NCBI RefSeq assembly: GCF_900142065.1
Contig: NZ_FSRJ01000002.1
Location: 186,001-250,000, forward strand
Origin: Agromyces cerinus subsp. cerinus
GTDB taxonomy: Bacteria; Actinomycetota; Actinomycetes; Actinomycetales; Microbacteriaceae
Direction of reading: 5' to 3'
Length of the DNA stretch: 64,000 bases
Within the stretch, counting starts at the first letter, position 1, and each line of letters opens with the position of its first letter. The notes beneath the pieces were generated by a model, which was not told the origin of the DNA, made no database searches, and was given only the letters and a program-made list of their open reading frames with translations. Below are positions 34,586 to 43,816 of this stretch, one piece after another. A program made the translations under genes and the position numbers.

Positions 34586-36228
34586 CCGGCTTCGACCACG
34601 ACGTCGTCATCGTCGGCTCGGGCTTCGGCGGCTCCGTCGCGGCGCTGCGCCTCGCCTCGAAGGGCTACCGCGTGCACGTCTACGAGGCGGGTCGCCGCTT
34701 CGCAGACGCCGACTTCGCGAAGACCTCGTGGGATGTGCGGCGCTATCTGTGGGCGCCGGCGATCGGATGCTTCGGGGTGCAGCGCATCCACAAGCTGCCG
34801 CACGTCATGGTGCTGGCCGGCGCCGGCGTCGGCGGCGGATCGCTGAACTACGCGAACACGCTGTACGAACCCGGCCCGTCGTTCTTCGAGGACCGGCAAT
34901 GGCGCGGCCTCGCCGACTGGCAGGCCGAGCTCGCCCCGCACTACACGACGGCGAAGCGCATGCTCGGCGTCGTGCCCCAGTACCCGCACTTCGGGCCGGT
35001 CGAGCAGATCATGGAGGATGCCGCGAACGACCTCGGCGTCGGAGCGACGTTCCGACGGGCACCCGTCGGCGTCTGGTTCGGCCGCCCGGGCGAGACGGTG
35101 CCCGACCCGTTCTTCGGCGGCGAGGGTCCCGACCGCACCGGGTGCACGCTGTGCGGCAACTGCATGGTCGGCTGCCGGGTCGGCGCGAAGAACACGCTCG
35201 CGAAGAACTACCTCGCGCTCGCCGAACGACTCGGCACGACGATCGAGCCGCTCCGCACCGTCGTCGAGGTGCGCGAGCGCCCCGGCGGCGGCTTCACGGT
35301 CACGACGGTGCGGAGCGGCGCATGGTTCGGTCGCGATCGCCGCGCGGTGAGCGCGGAGCAGGTGGTGTTCGCCGCCGGCACCTGGGGCACGCAGCAGCTG
35401 CTGCACCGCATGAAAGACTCGGGCGCGCTGCCCGGCCTGTCCGACGCGCTCGGCCGCCTCACCCGCACGAACTCCGAGGCGCTCGACGGCGCGGTCGCGG
35501 TCTCGGTGCCCGAGGAGCTCGGCCTCGCGAGCGGCGTGGCCATCACCACCTCGTTCCACGTCGATGAGCGCACCCACGTCGAGAACGTGCGGTACGGCCC
35601 GGGGTCGAATCTCATGGGTGCGCTCGCGACGGGCCTCGTGCCCGGCGGTCGCCCCCTCCTCGGACGGCTCGGCGCGTTGATCGGCGGGGCGCTGCGGCAT
35701 CCGATCACGACCCTGCGTCTGACCTCGCTGCGGCGCTGGAGCGAACGCGGCATCATCGCGCTCGTCATGCAGACGGCCGACAACTCGCTCACCCTCTCGC
35801 TCCGACGCCGCTTCGGGCGAACGGTGCTCACGAGCGCCCAGGGCGAGGGCGAGCCGAACCCGAGCCACCTGCCTGGTGCGCACCTCGCGGCCCAGGCGAT
35901 CGCCGCTCGCATGCAGGCGGCGGGCGGTGTGCCCGTCGAGGCGCGCGGCTCGTGGCCCGAGGTGTTCGGCATCCCCCTGACCGCGCACTTCCTCGGCGGC
36001 GCCGTCGTCTCAGGGACTCCCGAGCGGGGCGTCGTCGACCCGTACCACCGCGTGTGGGGCCACCCGGGGCTGCACGTCGTCGACGGTGCCGCGATGCCGG
36101 CGAACCCGGGCGTGAATCCGTCGCTCACGATCACCGCCATGGCCGAGCGCGCCCTGTCGTACTGGCCGCGCCGGAGCGCCGCGGATCAGCGGCCCACGCA
36201 GGAGGAACTGCTCGACCGACGCGGCTGA
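34582..36228 (+). CDS. GMC-family FAD oxidoreductase (cholesterol-oxidase-like, ChoD type)
   Basis: 548 residues. The N-terminal FAD motif is VIVGSGFGGSVAA. A CxxCxxCxxxC cluster (CTLCGNCMVGC, about 191-201) sits in the middle. The C-terminal GMC signature is AHFLGGAVVSGTPERGVVD and GLHVVDGAAMPANPGVNPSLTI. It resembles the mycobacterial ChoD type, but the substrate need not be a sterol. It overlaps the kinase gene by 4 bp, so it belongs to the lipid operon. It may oxidise an alcohol group on a lipid made by the upstream enzymes (inference). Confidence 0.88.
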   Translation: MTGFDHDVVIVGSGFGGSVAALRLASKGYRVHVYEAGRRFADADFAKTSWDVRRYLWAPAIGCFGVQRIHKLPHVMVLAGAGVGGGSLNYANTLYEPGPSFFEDRQWRGLADWQAELAPHYTTAKRMLGVVPQYPHFGPVEQIMEDAANDLGVGATFRRAPVGVWFGRPGETVPDPFFGGEGPDRTGCTLCGNCMVGCRVGAKNTLAKNYLALAERLGTTIEPLRTVVEVRERPGGGFTVTTVRSGAWFGRDRRAVSAEQVVFAAGTWGTQQLLHRMKDSGALPGLSDALGRLTRTNSEALDGAVAVSVPEELGLASGVAITTSFHVDERTHVENVRYGPGSNLMGALATGLVPGGRPLLGRLGALIGGALRHPITTLRLTSLRRWSERGIIALVMQTADNSLTLSLRRRFGRTVLTSAQGEGEPNPSHLPGAHLAAQAIAARMQAAGGVPVEARGSWPEVFGIPLTAHFLGGAVVSGTPERGVVDPYHRVWGHPGLHVVDGAAMPANPGVNPSLTITAMAERALSYWPRRSAADQRPTQEELLDRRG

Positions 36229-36278
36229 GGCACTCGCAGCCCTGTCGGTCGATCCGACCCGCGAGTAGCATCTGCGCC

Positions 36279-36998
36279 ATGGCCGAGCTGCCGGATTTCT
36301 CAGACCTGCGAGCGCTCTACGTCAACTGCACGCTGAAGCGAAGTCCCGAACCGAGCCACACCCAGGGCCTCATGGACGCGAGCATCGCCCTCATGCGCGA
36401 GCGCGACGTGCACGTCGACGAGCTGCGGTTCGTCGACCTCGAGGTCGCGACCGGGGTCTACCCCGACATGCGCGAGCACGGCTGGGCGACGGATGCCTGG
36501 CCCGATGAGGTGTGGCCGCTCGTCGAAGCAGCCGACATCCTCGTCGTCGGCGGTCCGATCTGGCTCGGCGACAACTCCTCGATCACCAAGCGGCTCGTCG
36601 AGCGGCTCTACTCGATGAGCGGAGAGTTCAACGATCGCGGCCAATACGTCTACTACGGCAAGGTCGGCGGCGCGATCATCACGGGCAACGAAGACGGCAT
36701 CAAGCACTGCGCGATGAACCTGCTCTACAGCCTGCAGCACATCGGCTACGCGATTCCGCCGGGTGCCGATGCCGGCTGGATCGGCGAGGCGGGGCCCGGA
36801 CCGAGCTACCTCGACCCCGGTTCCGGCGGGCCCGAGAACGACTTCACCAATCGCAACACGACGTTCATGACGTACAACCTGCTGCACCTCGCGCGGCTGC
36901 TGAAGGACGCGGGCGGCTTTCCGGTCGGCGGCAACCTGCGCGCCGAGTGGGACGGTGGCGACCACTCCGGCTTCGAGGCGAATCCCGAGTACCGCTGA
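36279..36998 (+). CDS. Flavodoxin/NAD(P)H-dependent FMN reductase-like protein
   Basis: 239 residues. The flavodoxin fold is shown by the N-terminal LYVNCTLKRSPEPSHTQGLMD phosphate loop region and GGPIWLGDNSS. It matches the NADPH-dependent FMN reductase/WrbA-like families. It probably acts as a small flavoprotein reductase; the electron partner is unknown. TAGCAT (36266-36271) ends 7 nt before the ATG, so the mRNA is probably leaderless and separate from the lipid operon. Confidence 0.85.
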   Translation: MAELPDFSDLRALYVNCTLKRSPEPSHTQGLMDASIALMRERDVHVDELRFVDLEVATGVYPDMREHGWATDAWPDEVWPLVEAADILVVGGPIWLGDNSSITKRLVERLYSMSGEFNDRGQYVYYGKVGGAIITGNEDGIKHCAMNLLYSLQHIGYAIPPGADAGWIGEAGPGPSYLDPGSGGPENDFTNRNTTFMTYNLLHLARLLKDAGGFPVGGNLRAEWDGGDHSGFEANPEYR

Positions 36999-37036
36999 CC
37001 GCGCGTACCGCGGACCCCGCGTACCGCTGACCCCGC
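36988..37036. repeat. Short imperfect tandem repeats after the flavodoxin gene
   Basis: GTACCGCTGACC/GTACCGCGGACC-type units of 16-17 bp are repeated three times across and just after the stop codon. They look like local slippage expansion of the gene end. Nothing else was seen in 37037-37150. Confidence 0.5.
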
Positions 37037-37175
37037 GGACCACCGAGTCCGGGTGCCGCTGGGGCCGGGTCCGCTCGCGGGGCGCAGCGTACTCGGTCGG
37101 GGTGATGCCCGAAGGGGTCCGTGCCAAGCAGGGACGAACGGGTGCAGATCGTTCAACAATCCGGACACCCGTCTC

Positions 37176-37205
37176 TTGAATCGTTATAGCAGCGATCCCT
37201 AGGCT
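37176..37205 (+). promoter_or_regulatory. Promoter of the M14 peptidase gene
   Basis: TTGAAT (37176-37181) and TAGGCT (37200-37205), 18 bp apart. The surrounding region is locally AT-rich. It has the same spacing and -10 as the rhamnosidase promoter. Confidence 0.6.
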
Positions 37206-37293
37206 GCCCATACGTCCTGGGGGGAATGGTCGTACCGACTCCCTTGGATTCGTGTCGCATACGCGCCATGCCTATCTCGAAGAGGAGAAGCAC

Positions 37294-38442
37294 ATGACCA
37301 ACGGCTCGAAGTCCCACTCACGCAACCGACGCTCGATCACGCTCGCCGCCACGGCAGCGCTCGCGCTCGCCGCCCCGCTCGCCGCGGGTTCTCCCGCCCT
37401 CGCCGACGCGAACTTCCCGTCGCCGAACGGCAACACCAACACCGCCAGCATCGTCGACTACGCCGACTTGGTCGCCCAGCTCGAGCAGCTCGAGAACACC
37501 TCGCGCTTCGGTCTCGACGCCTTCACGCTCGCCGAGGCGGGCACTGCGGTGAACACCTCCGAGACGGGTCGCGACCTCTACGTCGCGACCGTGGGCAGCG
37601 GCCCCGAGGCGGTCTGGCTGCAGGGCCGCATCCACGGCAACGAGCCCTACGGCACCGAGTCGCTCCTCGCCGTGCTGAAGGAGCTCGGGACCAACGGCTC
37701 GCCCGAGTGGAAGCTGCTGCGCGAGAGCTACACCTTCCACGTCATCCCGATGTACAACCCCGACGGCTCGGAGCTGAACATCCGCCACACCGTGCTGCAG
37801 GACGGCACCGCGAAGCGGATCGATCTCAACCGCGACTGGGGCGTTGGCAAATTCGAGGCCGTCGAGTCGGAGGCCTACTACGAGTACTGGACGATGGTCG
37901 ACCCGGCGTTCGCCATCGATGTCCACCACCAGGGCCTCAAGACCGAGCGCGGCGACGGCGACGAGGTCACCCTGTCGCTCGGTGTCTCGCTGGCTCCGGG
38001 TGGACCGACGCTCCCCGGTGTCCAGGGCGGTGCCTACGACGTGCTCACACGCCAGATGCAGGTGCACGTCTACGACGAGCTCTCGAAGTACGGGTACATC
38101 AACATCGACCGTTACGACGTCGGCCGCGGCATCGAGATCGACATCAAGGGGGGCGTGGTCTCGGCGATGATGCTCGGGCTCAACCACGACGGGCTGAACC
38201 CCGAGGGGCACAGCAACCCGGCGATCTTCTTCGAGACGAGCGGCAACACGAGCGACGGCAGCCTCGGCCAGAAGGCGCGCGGCAAGTCGATCAAGCAGAA
38301 CGTGCTCGCGCTGCAGGAACTGCTCGTCGGCATGGCGACCGGTGAGGTGCAGCAGGAGGACCCGGCCCGTTGGGACGAGATCCCGCACGCGCCGGTCACC
38401 GGCTACCAGACCGACACGGGCGTCATCCCCGCGTCCTTCTGA
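37294..38442 (+). CDS. Secreted zinc carboxypeptidase, M14 family
   Basis: 382 residues from an ATG with AAGAGGAGAAGCAC upstream. The Sec signal peptide ends near residue 38 (GSPALADA). The zinc ligands are His114 and Glu117 (RIHGNEPYG) and a His in DVHHQG (211-212). The catalytic Glu is Glu314 (FFETSGN). It is expected to cleave peptide or gamma-glutamyl C-termini outside the cell, perhaps in peptidoglycan or protein feeding. It has its own promoter and a terminator with a T-run. Confidence 0.9.
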   Translation: MTNGSKSHSRNRRSITLAATAALALAAPLAAGSPALADANFPSPNGNTNTASIVDYADLVAQLEQLENTSRFGLDAFTLAEAGTAVNTSETGRDLYVATVGSGPEAVWLQGRIHGNEPYGTESLLAVLKELGTNGSPEWKLLRESYTFHVIPMYNPDGSELNIRHTVLQDGTAKRIDLNRDWGVGKFEAVESEAYYEYWTMVDPAFAIDVHHQGLKTERGDGDEVTLSLGVSLAPGGPTLPGVQGGAYDVLTRQMQVHVYDELSKYGYINIDRYDVGRGIEIDIKGGVVSAMMLGLNHDGLNPEGHSNPAIFFETSGNTSDGSLGQKARGKSIKQNVLALQELLVGMATGEVQQEDPARWDEIPHAPVTGYQTDTGVIPASF

Positions 38443-38474
38443 GGCGCCGTTCTCTCAGAGGCACGATGACATGG

Positions 38475-38513
38475 CGGTGGCCGGTCCCGAGTTCCGGGGC
38501 CGGCCACCGTTTT
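38475..38513 (+). terminator. Rho-independent terminator between the M14 peptidase and purQ
   Basis: CGGTGGCCGG pairs with CCGGCCACCG around a GC-rich loop, followed by TTTT. It sits between convergent genes and may work in both directions. Confidence 0.75.
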
Positions 38514-38538
38514 CGATCACCAGGCGACTGCTCGCGGC

Positions 38539-39237
<699 letters not shown>

Positions 39238-39248
39238 GGCGAGCCCGC

Positions 39249-39581
39249 TCAGTGCGTTTCGCCGGCGGGGGCGCCGAAGCCGTCGGCGGTGACGGATGCC
39301 GCGTCGGACGCCTCTTCGGCGAGCTCGGCGTTCGTCACCTCGTAGTGGATGCCGACGACGTCTTCGATCACGCCGTTCGAGAGGATCTCCTCGGCGATCT
39401 CCTGCACCTGGGCGCGCAGCGCGTCGTCGACGGGTCCGTCGACGGTCAGTTCGAATCGCTTGCCGATGCGCACGCCGCTGAACCCGGTGCGTCCGGTGCG
39501 GGCGAGGGCGCCGGCGACGGCCTTCCCCTGGGGGTCGAGCAGTTCGGCTTTGGGCATCACGTCGACGACGATGGTGGGCAC
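39249..39581 (-). CDS. purS: Phosphoribosylformylglycinamidine synthase subunit PurS
   Basis: 110 residues from a GTG with GGAG 7 nt upstream. The PurS fold signature is present ([18 protein letters not shown], then [13 protein letters not shown]). PurS usually has about 80-85 residues; here a Glu/Ala/Ser-rich tail of about 25 residues is added. It bridges PurQ and PurL in the FGAM synthetase complex. Confidence 0.95.
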   Translation of the reverse strand: MPTIVVDVMPKAELLDPQGKAVAGALARTGRTGFSGVRIGKRFELTVDGPVDDALRAQVQEIAEEILSNGVIEDVVGIHYEVTNAELAEEASDAASVTADGFGAPAGETH

Positions 39582-39620
39582 CGCGGTTCTCCGTCCGGTG
39601 TCGAAAATGTGGATGCGTCG

Positions 39621-39626
39621 ATTCTA
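39621..39626 (-). promoter_or_regulatory. -10 box of the purSQ operon
   Basis: TAGAAT on the minus strand, 39 bp upstream of the purS GTG. No strong -35 match was seen. Confidence 0.45.
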
Positions 39627-39751
39627 CCGGGGCGCGGAGGTGTCGAAGCATCCGTCGCCCCTCGGTGTGCGGGAGCGCACCGCGGCGGTCCGGTCGCGTC
39701 GCGCGCGACCGGACCGTCCGGTCCTCGTCGGCCCTGTCCGCGTGCCGTGCG

Positions 39752-40180
39752 TCAGCGCCGGGTGACGGCCTTGACGAGCAGGCCGACGGCGACGACCACC
39801 GCGGCACCCACGGCGATGACGAGGGCCGGATTCTCCCGATACCGTGCCTTCACGTATGCGACGCCGTCGTCGGCGACCTCCCGCGCGCCTGCGACGGCGG
39901 CGCTCGCCTGCGCGGCGACGGCGTCGACGGTGTCGGCTGCGGTGTCGCGGGCATCGTTCAGCACGTCGGCCACGGTGTCGGATGCCTGCCCGGCTGCTCG
40001 GGCCGTGGCGTCCCCGAGCCGATCGGCGCCCGTCTTCACTGCTCGCGTCGCGTCTGCCGCACCGTCGCTCACTGCGTCGGCGACGTGATCTGCGTAGTCG
40101 CGCGCGGTCTCGGTCGCTTGGTTCGCCGTGTTCTTCACGGCGGCCGTGACGTCATTCTGAGTGCGATCCGTGTCGGCCAT
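39752..40180 (-). CDS. Membrane-anchored helical protein (DUF883/YqjD-like)
   Basis: 142 residues from the second of two ATGs (GGGAG 6 nt upstream). A long Ala/Asp/Thr-rich amphipathic helix with heptad-like spacing (residues 1-105) leads to one C-terminal transmembrane helix ([17 protein letters not shown]). The layout resembles YqjD/ElaB-type ribosome-associated membrane proteins and actinobacterial apolipophorin-like stress proteins. Function is unproven. Confidence 0.75.
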   Translation of the reverse strand: MADTDRTQNDVTAAVKNTANQATETARDYADHVADAVSDGAADATRAVKTGADRLGDATARAAGQASDTVADVLNDARDTAADTVDAVAAQASAAVAGAREVADDGVAYVKARYRENPALVIAVGAAVVVAVGLLVKAVTRR

Positions 40181-40346
40181 CATTGGCTCCCTTCGCCGGG
40201 TGATCGGGTCATCTCATCGGATGATCGAGTCATCGTACGCTCGCGGACCGTGAAGGGCCCGGATCGGCCGTCGGGCTTGCCACGGCCCCGTCGGGGTGCT
40301 ATCGGGGTCGTCGAGGGGAAGTTGCGCCGGACGCATTCCACGCGTA

Positions 40347-40364
40347 TTATTCCGGGCGGAATAA
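40347..40364. promoter_or_regulatory. PadR operator candidate
   Basis: TTATTCCG-GG-CGGAATAA is a perfect 18-bp dyad about 26 bp before the padR start. Its AT-rich arms stand out from the background. It is probably the autoregulatory site of the PadR-MFS operon. Confidence 0.75.
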
Positions 40365-40390
40365 CTCGACTGAATCCGATGGGAGCGCGG

Positions 40391-40978
40391 ATGCCGCAGC
40401 TCAACCCGCTCGCCTTCTCGGCGCTCGGCATGCTGATCGACGCGCCCATGCATCCGTACGAGATGTACCAGCTCATGCTGGTGCGCAGGGAGGACCGGGT
40501 CGTCAAGGTGAGCGCAGGCTCGCTCTACCGCGCGGTCGAGCGCCTCGCTCGCGACGGGCTGATCGTCGAGAGCGCGACCGAGCGCATGGGCAACCGGCCC
40601 GAGCGCACCGTCTACACCGTGACGGATGCCGGGCGCGATGCGTTCGACGAGAGTCTCGAGGAGATGCTCAGCCGGAGCGTCAACGAGTTCCCCGAATTCC
40701 CGCTCGCCATCGGCGAGGCGCACAACCTGCCGGCCGAGCGGGTCGTCGAACTGCTCGGCGCCCGCCTCGACGCCATCCGCGACGACATCGCCTGGTACGA
40801 CACGGCGATGGTGCGCATCGCCGCCAAGGGCAAGCCGAAGCACGTCGTGCTGAACGTCTACTACAGCAGGGCGATGCTCGCAGCCGAGGCCGACTGGCTC
40901 GCAGCGACCATCGACGAACTCCGCTCCGGCGAACTCGAGTGGCCGTCCGGCCGCCCGAGCGCCACACCCCAGACCTGA
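40391..40978 (+). CDS. PadR-family repressor
   Basis: 195 residues, starting at the ATG at 40391 (GGGAG 5 nt upstream). The PadR winged helix is in residues 5-80 (ALGMLIDAPMHPYEMYQLM; AGSLYRAVERLARDGLI) and the C-terminal helical dimer domain (Vir_act_alpha_C-like) follows. PadR regulators often repress a neighbouring multidrug exporter and are released by toxic ligands. Here an MFS exporter starts 18 bp downstream. Confidence 0.92.
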   Translation: MPQLNPLAFSALGMLIDAPMHPYEMYQLMLVRREDRVVKVSAGSLYRAVERLARDGLIVESATERMGNRPERTVYTVTDAGRDAFDESLEEMLSRSVNEFPEFPLAIGEAHNLPAERVVELLGARLDAIRDDIAWYDTAMVRIAAKGKPKHVVLNVYYSRAMLAAEADWLAATIDELRSGELEWPSGRPSATPQT

Positions 40979-40996
40979 CCCGTTCCGGAGGAACAC

Positions 40997-42553
40997 ATGC
41001 AGACCGAACGCAAGCCATGGCCCGCCCTCTGGGCGCTCGTCATCGGCTTCTTCATGATCCTGGTCGACTCGACCATCGTCTCGATCGCGAACCCCGCCAT
41101 CATGCGCGACCTCGGCACCGACCTCACCGCGGTGCTGTGGGTGACGTCCGCCTACCTGCTGGCGTACGCCGTGCCGCTGCTCATCACGGGCCGCCTCGGC
41201 GACCGCTTCGGCCCGAAGAACGTGTACCTCGTCGGCCTCGCCGTCTTCACGCTCTCCTCGCTCTGGTGCGGCCTGTCCGACGACATCACCATGCTCATCG
41301 TCGCCCGCGTCGTGCAGGGGCTCGGCGCCGCGCTGATGACCCCGCAGACGATGGCGGTCATCACGCGCATCTTCCCGCCGCAGCAGCGCGGGGCGGCGAT
41401 GGGCCTCTGGGGAGCCGTCGCCGGTGTCGCGACGCTCGTCGGCCCGATCCTCGGCGGTCTCCTGGTCGACTCGCTCGGCTGGGAGTGGATCTTCATCGTC
41501 AACGTGCCCGTCGGCGTCGTCGCGTTCATCCTCGCGGTGCGGCTCGTGCCCAAGCTCGAGACGCACCAGCACTCGTTCGACTGGCTCGGCGTGGTGCTGA
41601 GCGCGGTCGGCATGTTCCTCGTGATCTTCGGCATCCAGGAGGGCGCGACCTACGACTGGGGCACCATCACCGGACCGATCACCGTCTGGGGCCTGATCAT
41701 CACTGGCCTCGTGGTGCTCGTCGCCTTCGTGGTCTGGCAGCGCTTCAACCGCAAGGAGCCGCTGCTGCCGCTCGACCTCTTCACAGACCGCAACTTCGCC
41801 CTGTCGAACGCCGCGATCACCTTCGTCGGCTTCGCCATCGTCGCCATGCCGCTGCCGCTCGCGTTCTACTACCAGGTCGCCCGTGGCCTCGAACCGACGC
41901 AGGCCGCGCTCATGCTCGTGCCGATGGCGGTCGTCTCGGGCGTCATGGCGCCGTTCATCGGTCGCTTGACCGACCACGTCGACCCGAAGTGGATCGCGTT
42001 CGCCGGCTTCACCATCACCGCCGCCGGCCTCGCCGCCATGTCGCTGCTCATCACGCCGGATGTCGACCTCTGGGTACTGCTCATCCCGGCCGCGTTCCTC
42101 GGCCTCGGCATGTCGGGTATCTGGGCGCCGCTCGCATCGACCGCGACGCGCAACCTGCCGCCGCAGCAGGCGGGTGCCGGCTCGGGCGTCTACAACATGA
42201 CCCGGCAGTTCGGCTCGGTGTTCGGTGCCGCGGCGATCACGGCGCTCATGAACGGCCGGCTCGAGGCGAACCTCCCCGGGTTCGTCGAGGCCGGCGGCGA
42301 GCAGTCGACCACGGCGGGCCAGGCGCTGCCGCCGCAGATCGCCGGCGGATTCACCGATGCGATGTCCCAGTCGCTGTGGCTGCCCGTCATCGGGTTCGCG
42401 ATCGGCGCCGTGCTGGTGCTGTTCTTCGCCAAGCCCAAGGTCACGGTCGACTGGGAGCAGCAGGGCGCTGCGGCGCGGACGGATGCCGCGACGGGCACTG
42501 CGGCTGTGACGGAGGCCCCGACGCCGGCCTCGACGCCCGAGCGCGCCGGGTAG
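40997..42553 (+). CDS. MFS drug exporter, DHA2 (14-helix, EmrB/QacA) family
   Basis: 518 residues with about 14 transmembrane segments. It has motif D/A features (VDSTIVSIANPAI near 26; GRLGDRFGPKNVYL) and the helix-5 motif GPILGGLLVDSLGWEWIF. It exports drugs or other amphiphiles in exchange for protons. It is in one operon with padR (18-bp gap, GGAGG ribosome-binding site), so expression is probably substrate-induced. The tail is Ala/Thr-rich and cytoplasmic. Its stop is 3 bp from convergent kynU. Confidence 0.92.
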   Translation: MQTERKPWPALWALVIGFFMILVDSTIVSIANPAIMRDLGTDLTAVLWVTSAYLLAYAVPLLITGRLGDRFGPKNVYLVGLAVFTLSSLWCGLSDDITMLIVARVVQGLGAALMTPQTMAVITRIFPPQQRGAAMGLWGAVAGVATLVGPILGGLLVDSLGWEWIFIVNVPVGVVAFILAVRLVPKLETHQHSFDWLGVVLSAVGMFLVIFGIQEGATYDWGTITGPITVWGLIITGLVVLVAFVVWQRFNRKEPLLPLDLFTDRNFALSNAAITFVGFAIVAMPLPLAFYYQVARGLEPTQAALMLVPMAVVSGVMAPFIGRLTDHVDPKWIAFAGFTITAAGLAAMSLLITPDVDLWVLLIPAAFLGLGMSGIWAPLASTATRNLPPQQAGAGSGVYNMTRQFGSVFGAAAITALMNGRLEANLPGFVEAGGEQSTTAGQALPPQIAGGFTDAMSQSLWLPVIGFAIGAVLVLFFAKPKVTVDWEQQGAAARTDAATGTAAVTEAPTPASTPERAG

Positions 42554-42556
42554 ACG

Positions 42557-43816
42557 TCAGGCCAGCCCGGCGCGCTCCGTGAGCACCGTGACCAGGGTGT
42601 CGCGCGTGGCGGCGAGCCCGCGGTACACCTCCTCGAAGCTCGTCGACAGCGGCGAGAGGCCGATGCGGAGCCCGCCCGGATCGCGGTAGTCGGGGATCAC
42701 GTCCTGCTGCCAGAGCCGTGCGGTGACCTCGCGCATCGCGTCGTGGTGCAGGGTGACGTGCCCGCCGCGCTCCTCGGGGTCGGCCGGGGAGGCGAGGGTC
42801 ACGCCGAGCGGGGCGAGCCAGTCGTCGGCGAGGGTGATCGCGAACTCGGTGAGCGCGATCGACTTCTCGCGCAGCGCCGGCATGCCGGCCTCCTCGATCA
42901 TCGCGAGCGTCTCCTCCATGGCGAGCATGCCGACGATGGGCGCCGTGCCGGAGAGGAAGCGGCGGATGTCGGGCACGGGCTCGTACTCGGGGCCCATCGC
43001 GAACATGTCGGTCGTGCCCCACCAGCCCTGGATCGGCTGCGCGATCGCCGCCTGCAGGTCGTCGCGCACGTAGGCGAACGCGGGGGAGCCCGGGCCGCCG
43101 TTCAAGTACTTGTAGGTGCAGCCGACGGCGAGGTCGAAGCCCCAGAGATCGGCCTTCACGGGCACCGAGCCGGCCGAGTGGCAGAGGTCCCAGAGGATGA
43201 GGGCGCCCGCGTCGTGCGCGATGCGGGTGAGCTCGGGGGCATCCGCCAGATAGGCCGAGCGGTAGGCGACGTGCGAGATGACGACGAGCGCGGTCTCGGG
43301 GCCGGCCACCTCGGCGAGCTGTTCGGGCGAGACGCCGGCGGAGGTGTCGACCTCGATCCAGCGCAGGCGCATGTCCCGTTCGCGGGCGATGCCCTCGAGC
43401 ACGTAGCGGTCGGTCGGGAAGTTGTCGGTGTCGACGACGATCTCGCGCCGCGCGGGGTCGCGGGCGACCTGTGCGTCGACGGCCGCGCGGGCGAGCTTGT
43501 ACAGCAGCACGGTGGTCGAGTCGCCGATGATCGTCTGCCCGGCCTTCGCCTCGATGACGGCGCGGCCGATGCGGTCGCCGATCTCGGTGGGCAGTTGCAG
43601 CCAGGCCTCGTCCCAGCCGCGGATGAGTCGGCCGCCCCAGTCCTCGCGCAGGAACCGCTCGACGCGCTCGATCGCCGACACCGGCGGGCGGCCGAGGGAG
43701 TTGCCGTCGAAGTAGACGACGTCGGTCTCTGCGCCCGCGAAGCGCTTGCGGTAGTGCGCGAGCCCGTCGGCGCGATCCATGCGGCGGGCGAACGCGAGAT
43801 GCGGGTCGTGGCTCAT
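42557..43816 (-). CDS. kynU: Kynureninase
   Basis: 419 residues, normal size. A PLP fold-type I enzyme with the lysine in GCTYKYLNGGPGS (about Lys234) and FDGNSLGRPP and WDLCHSAGS near the cofactor. It splits kynurenine to anthranilate and alanine. It overlaps the stop of the upstream amidohydrolase gene by 4 bp and is the last gene of the kynA operon. Confidence 0.96.
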   Translation of the reverse strand: MSHDPHLAFARRMDRADGLAHYRKRFAGAETDVVYFDGNSLGRPPVSAIERVERFLREDWGGRLIRGWDEAWLQLPTEIGDRIGRAVIEAKAGQTIIGDSTTVLLYKLARAAVDAQVARDPARREIVVDTDNFPTDRYVLEGIARERDMRLRWIEVDTSAGVSPEQLAEVAGPETALVVISHVAYRSAYLADAPELTRIAHDAGALILWDLCHSAGSVPVKADLWGFDLAVGCTYKYLNGGPGSPAFAYVRDDLQAAIAQPIQGWWGTTDMFAMGPEYEPVPDIRRFLSGTAPIVGMLAMEETLAMIEEAGMPALREKSIALTEFAITLADDWLAPLGVTLASPADPEERGGHVTLHHDAMREVTARLWQQDVIPDYRDPGGLRIGLSPLSTSFEEVYRGLAATRDTLVTVLTERAGLA

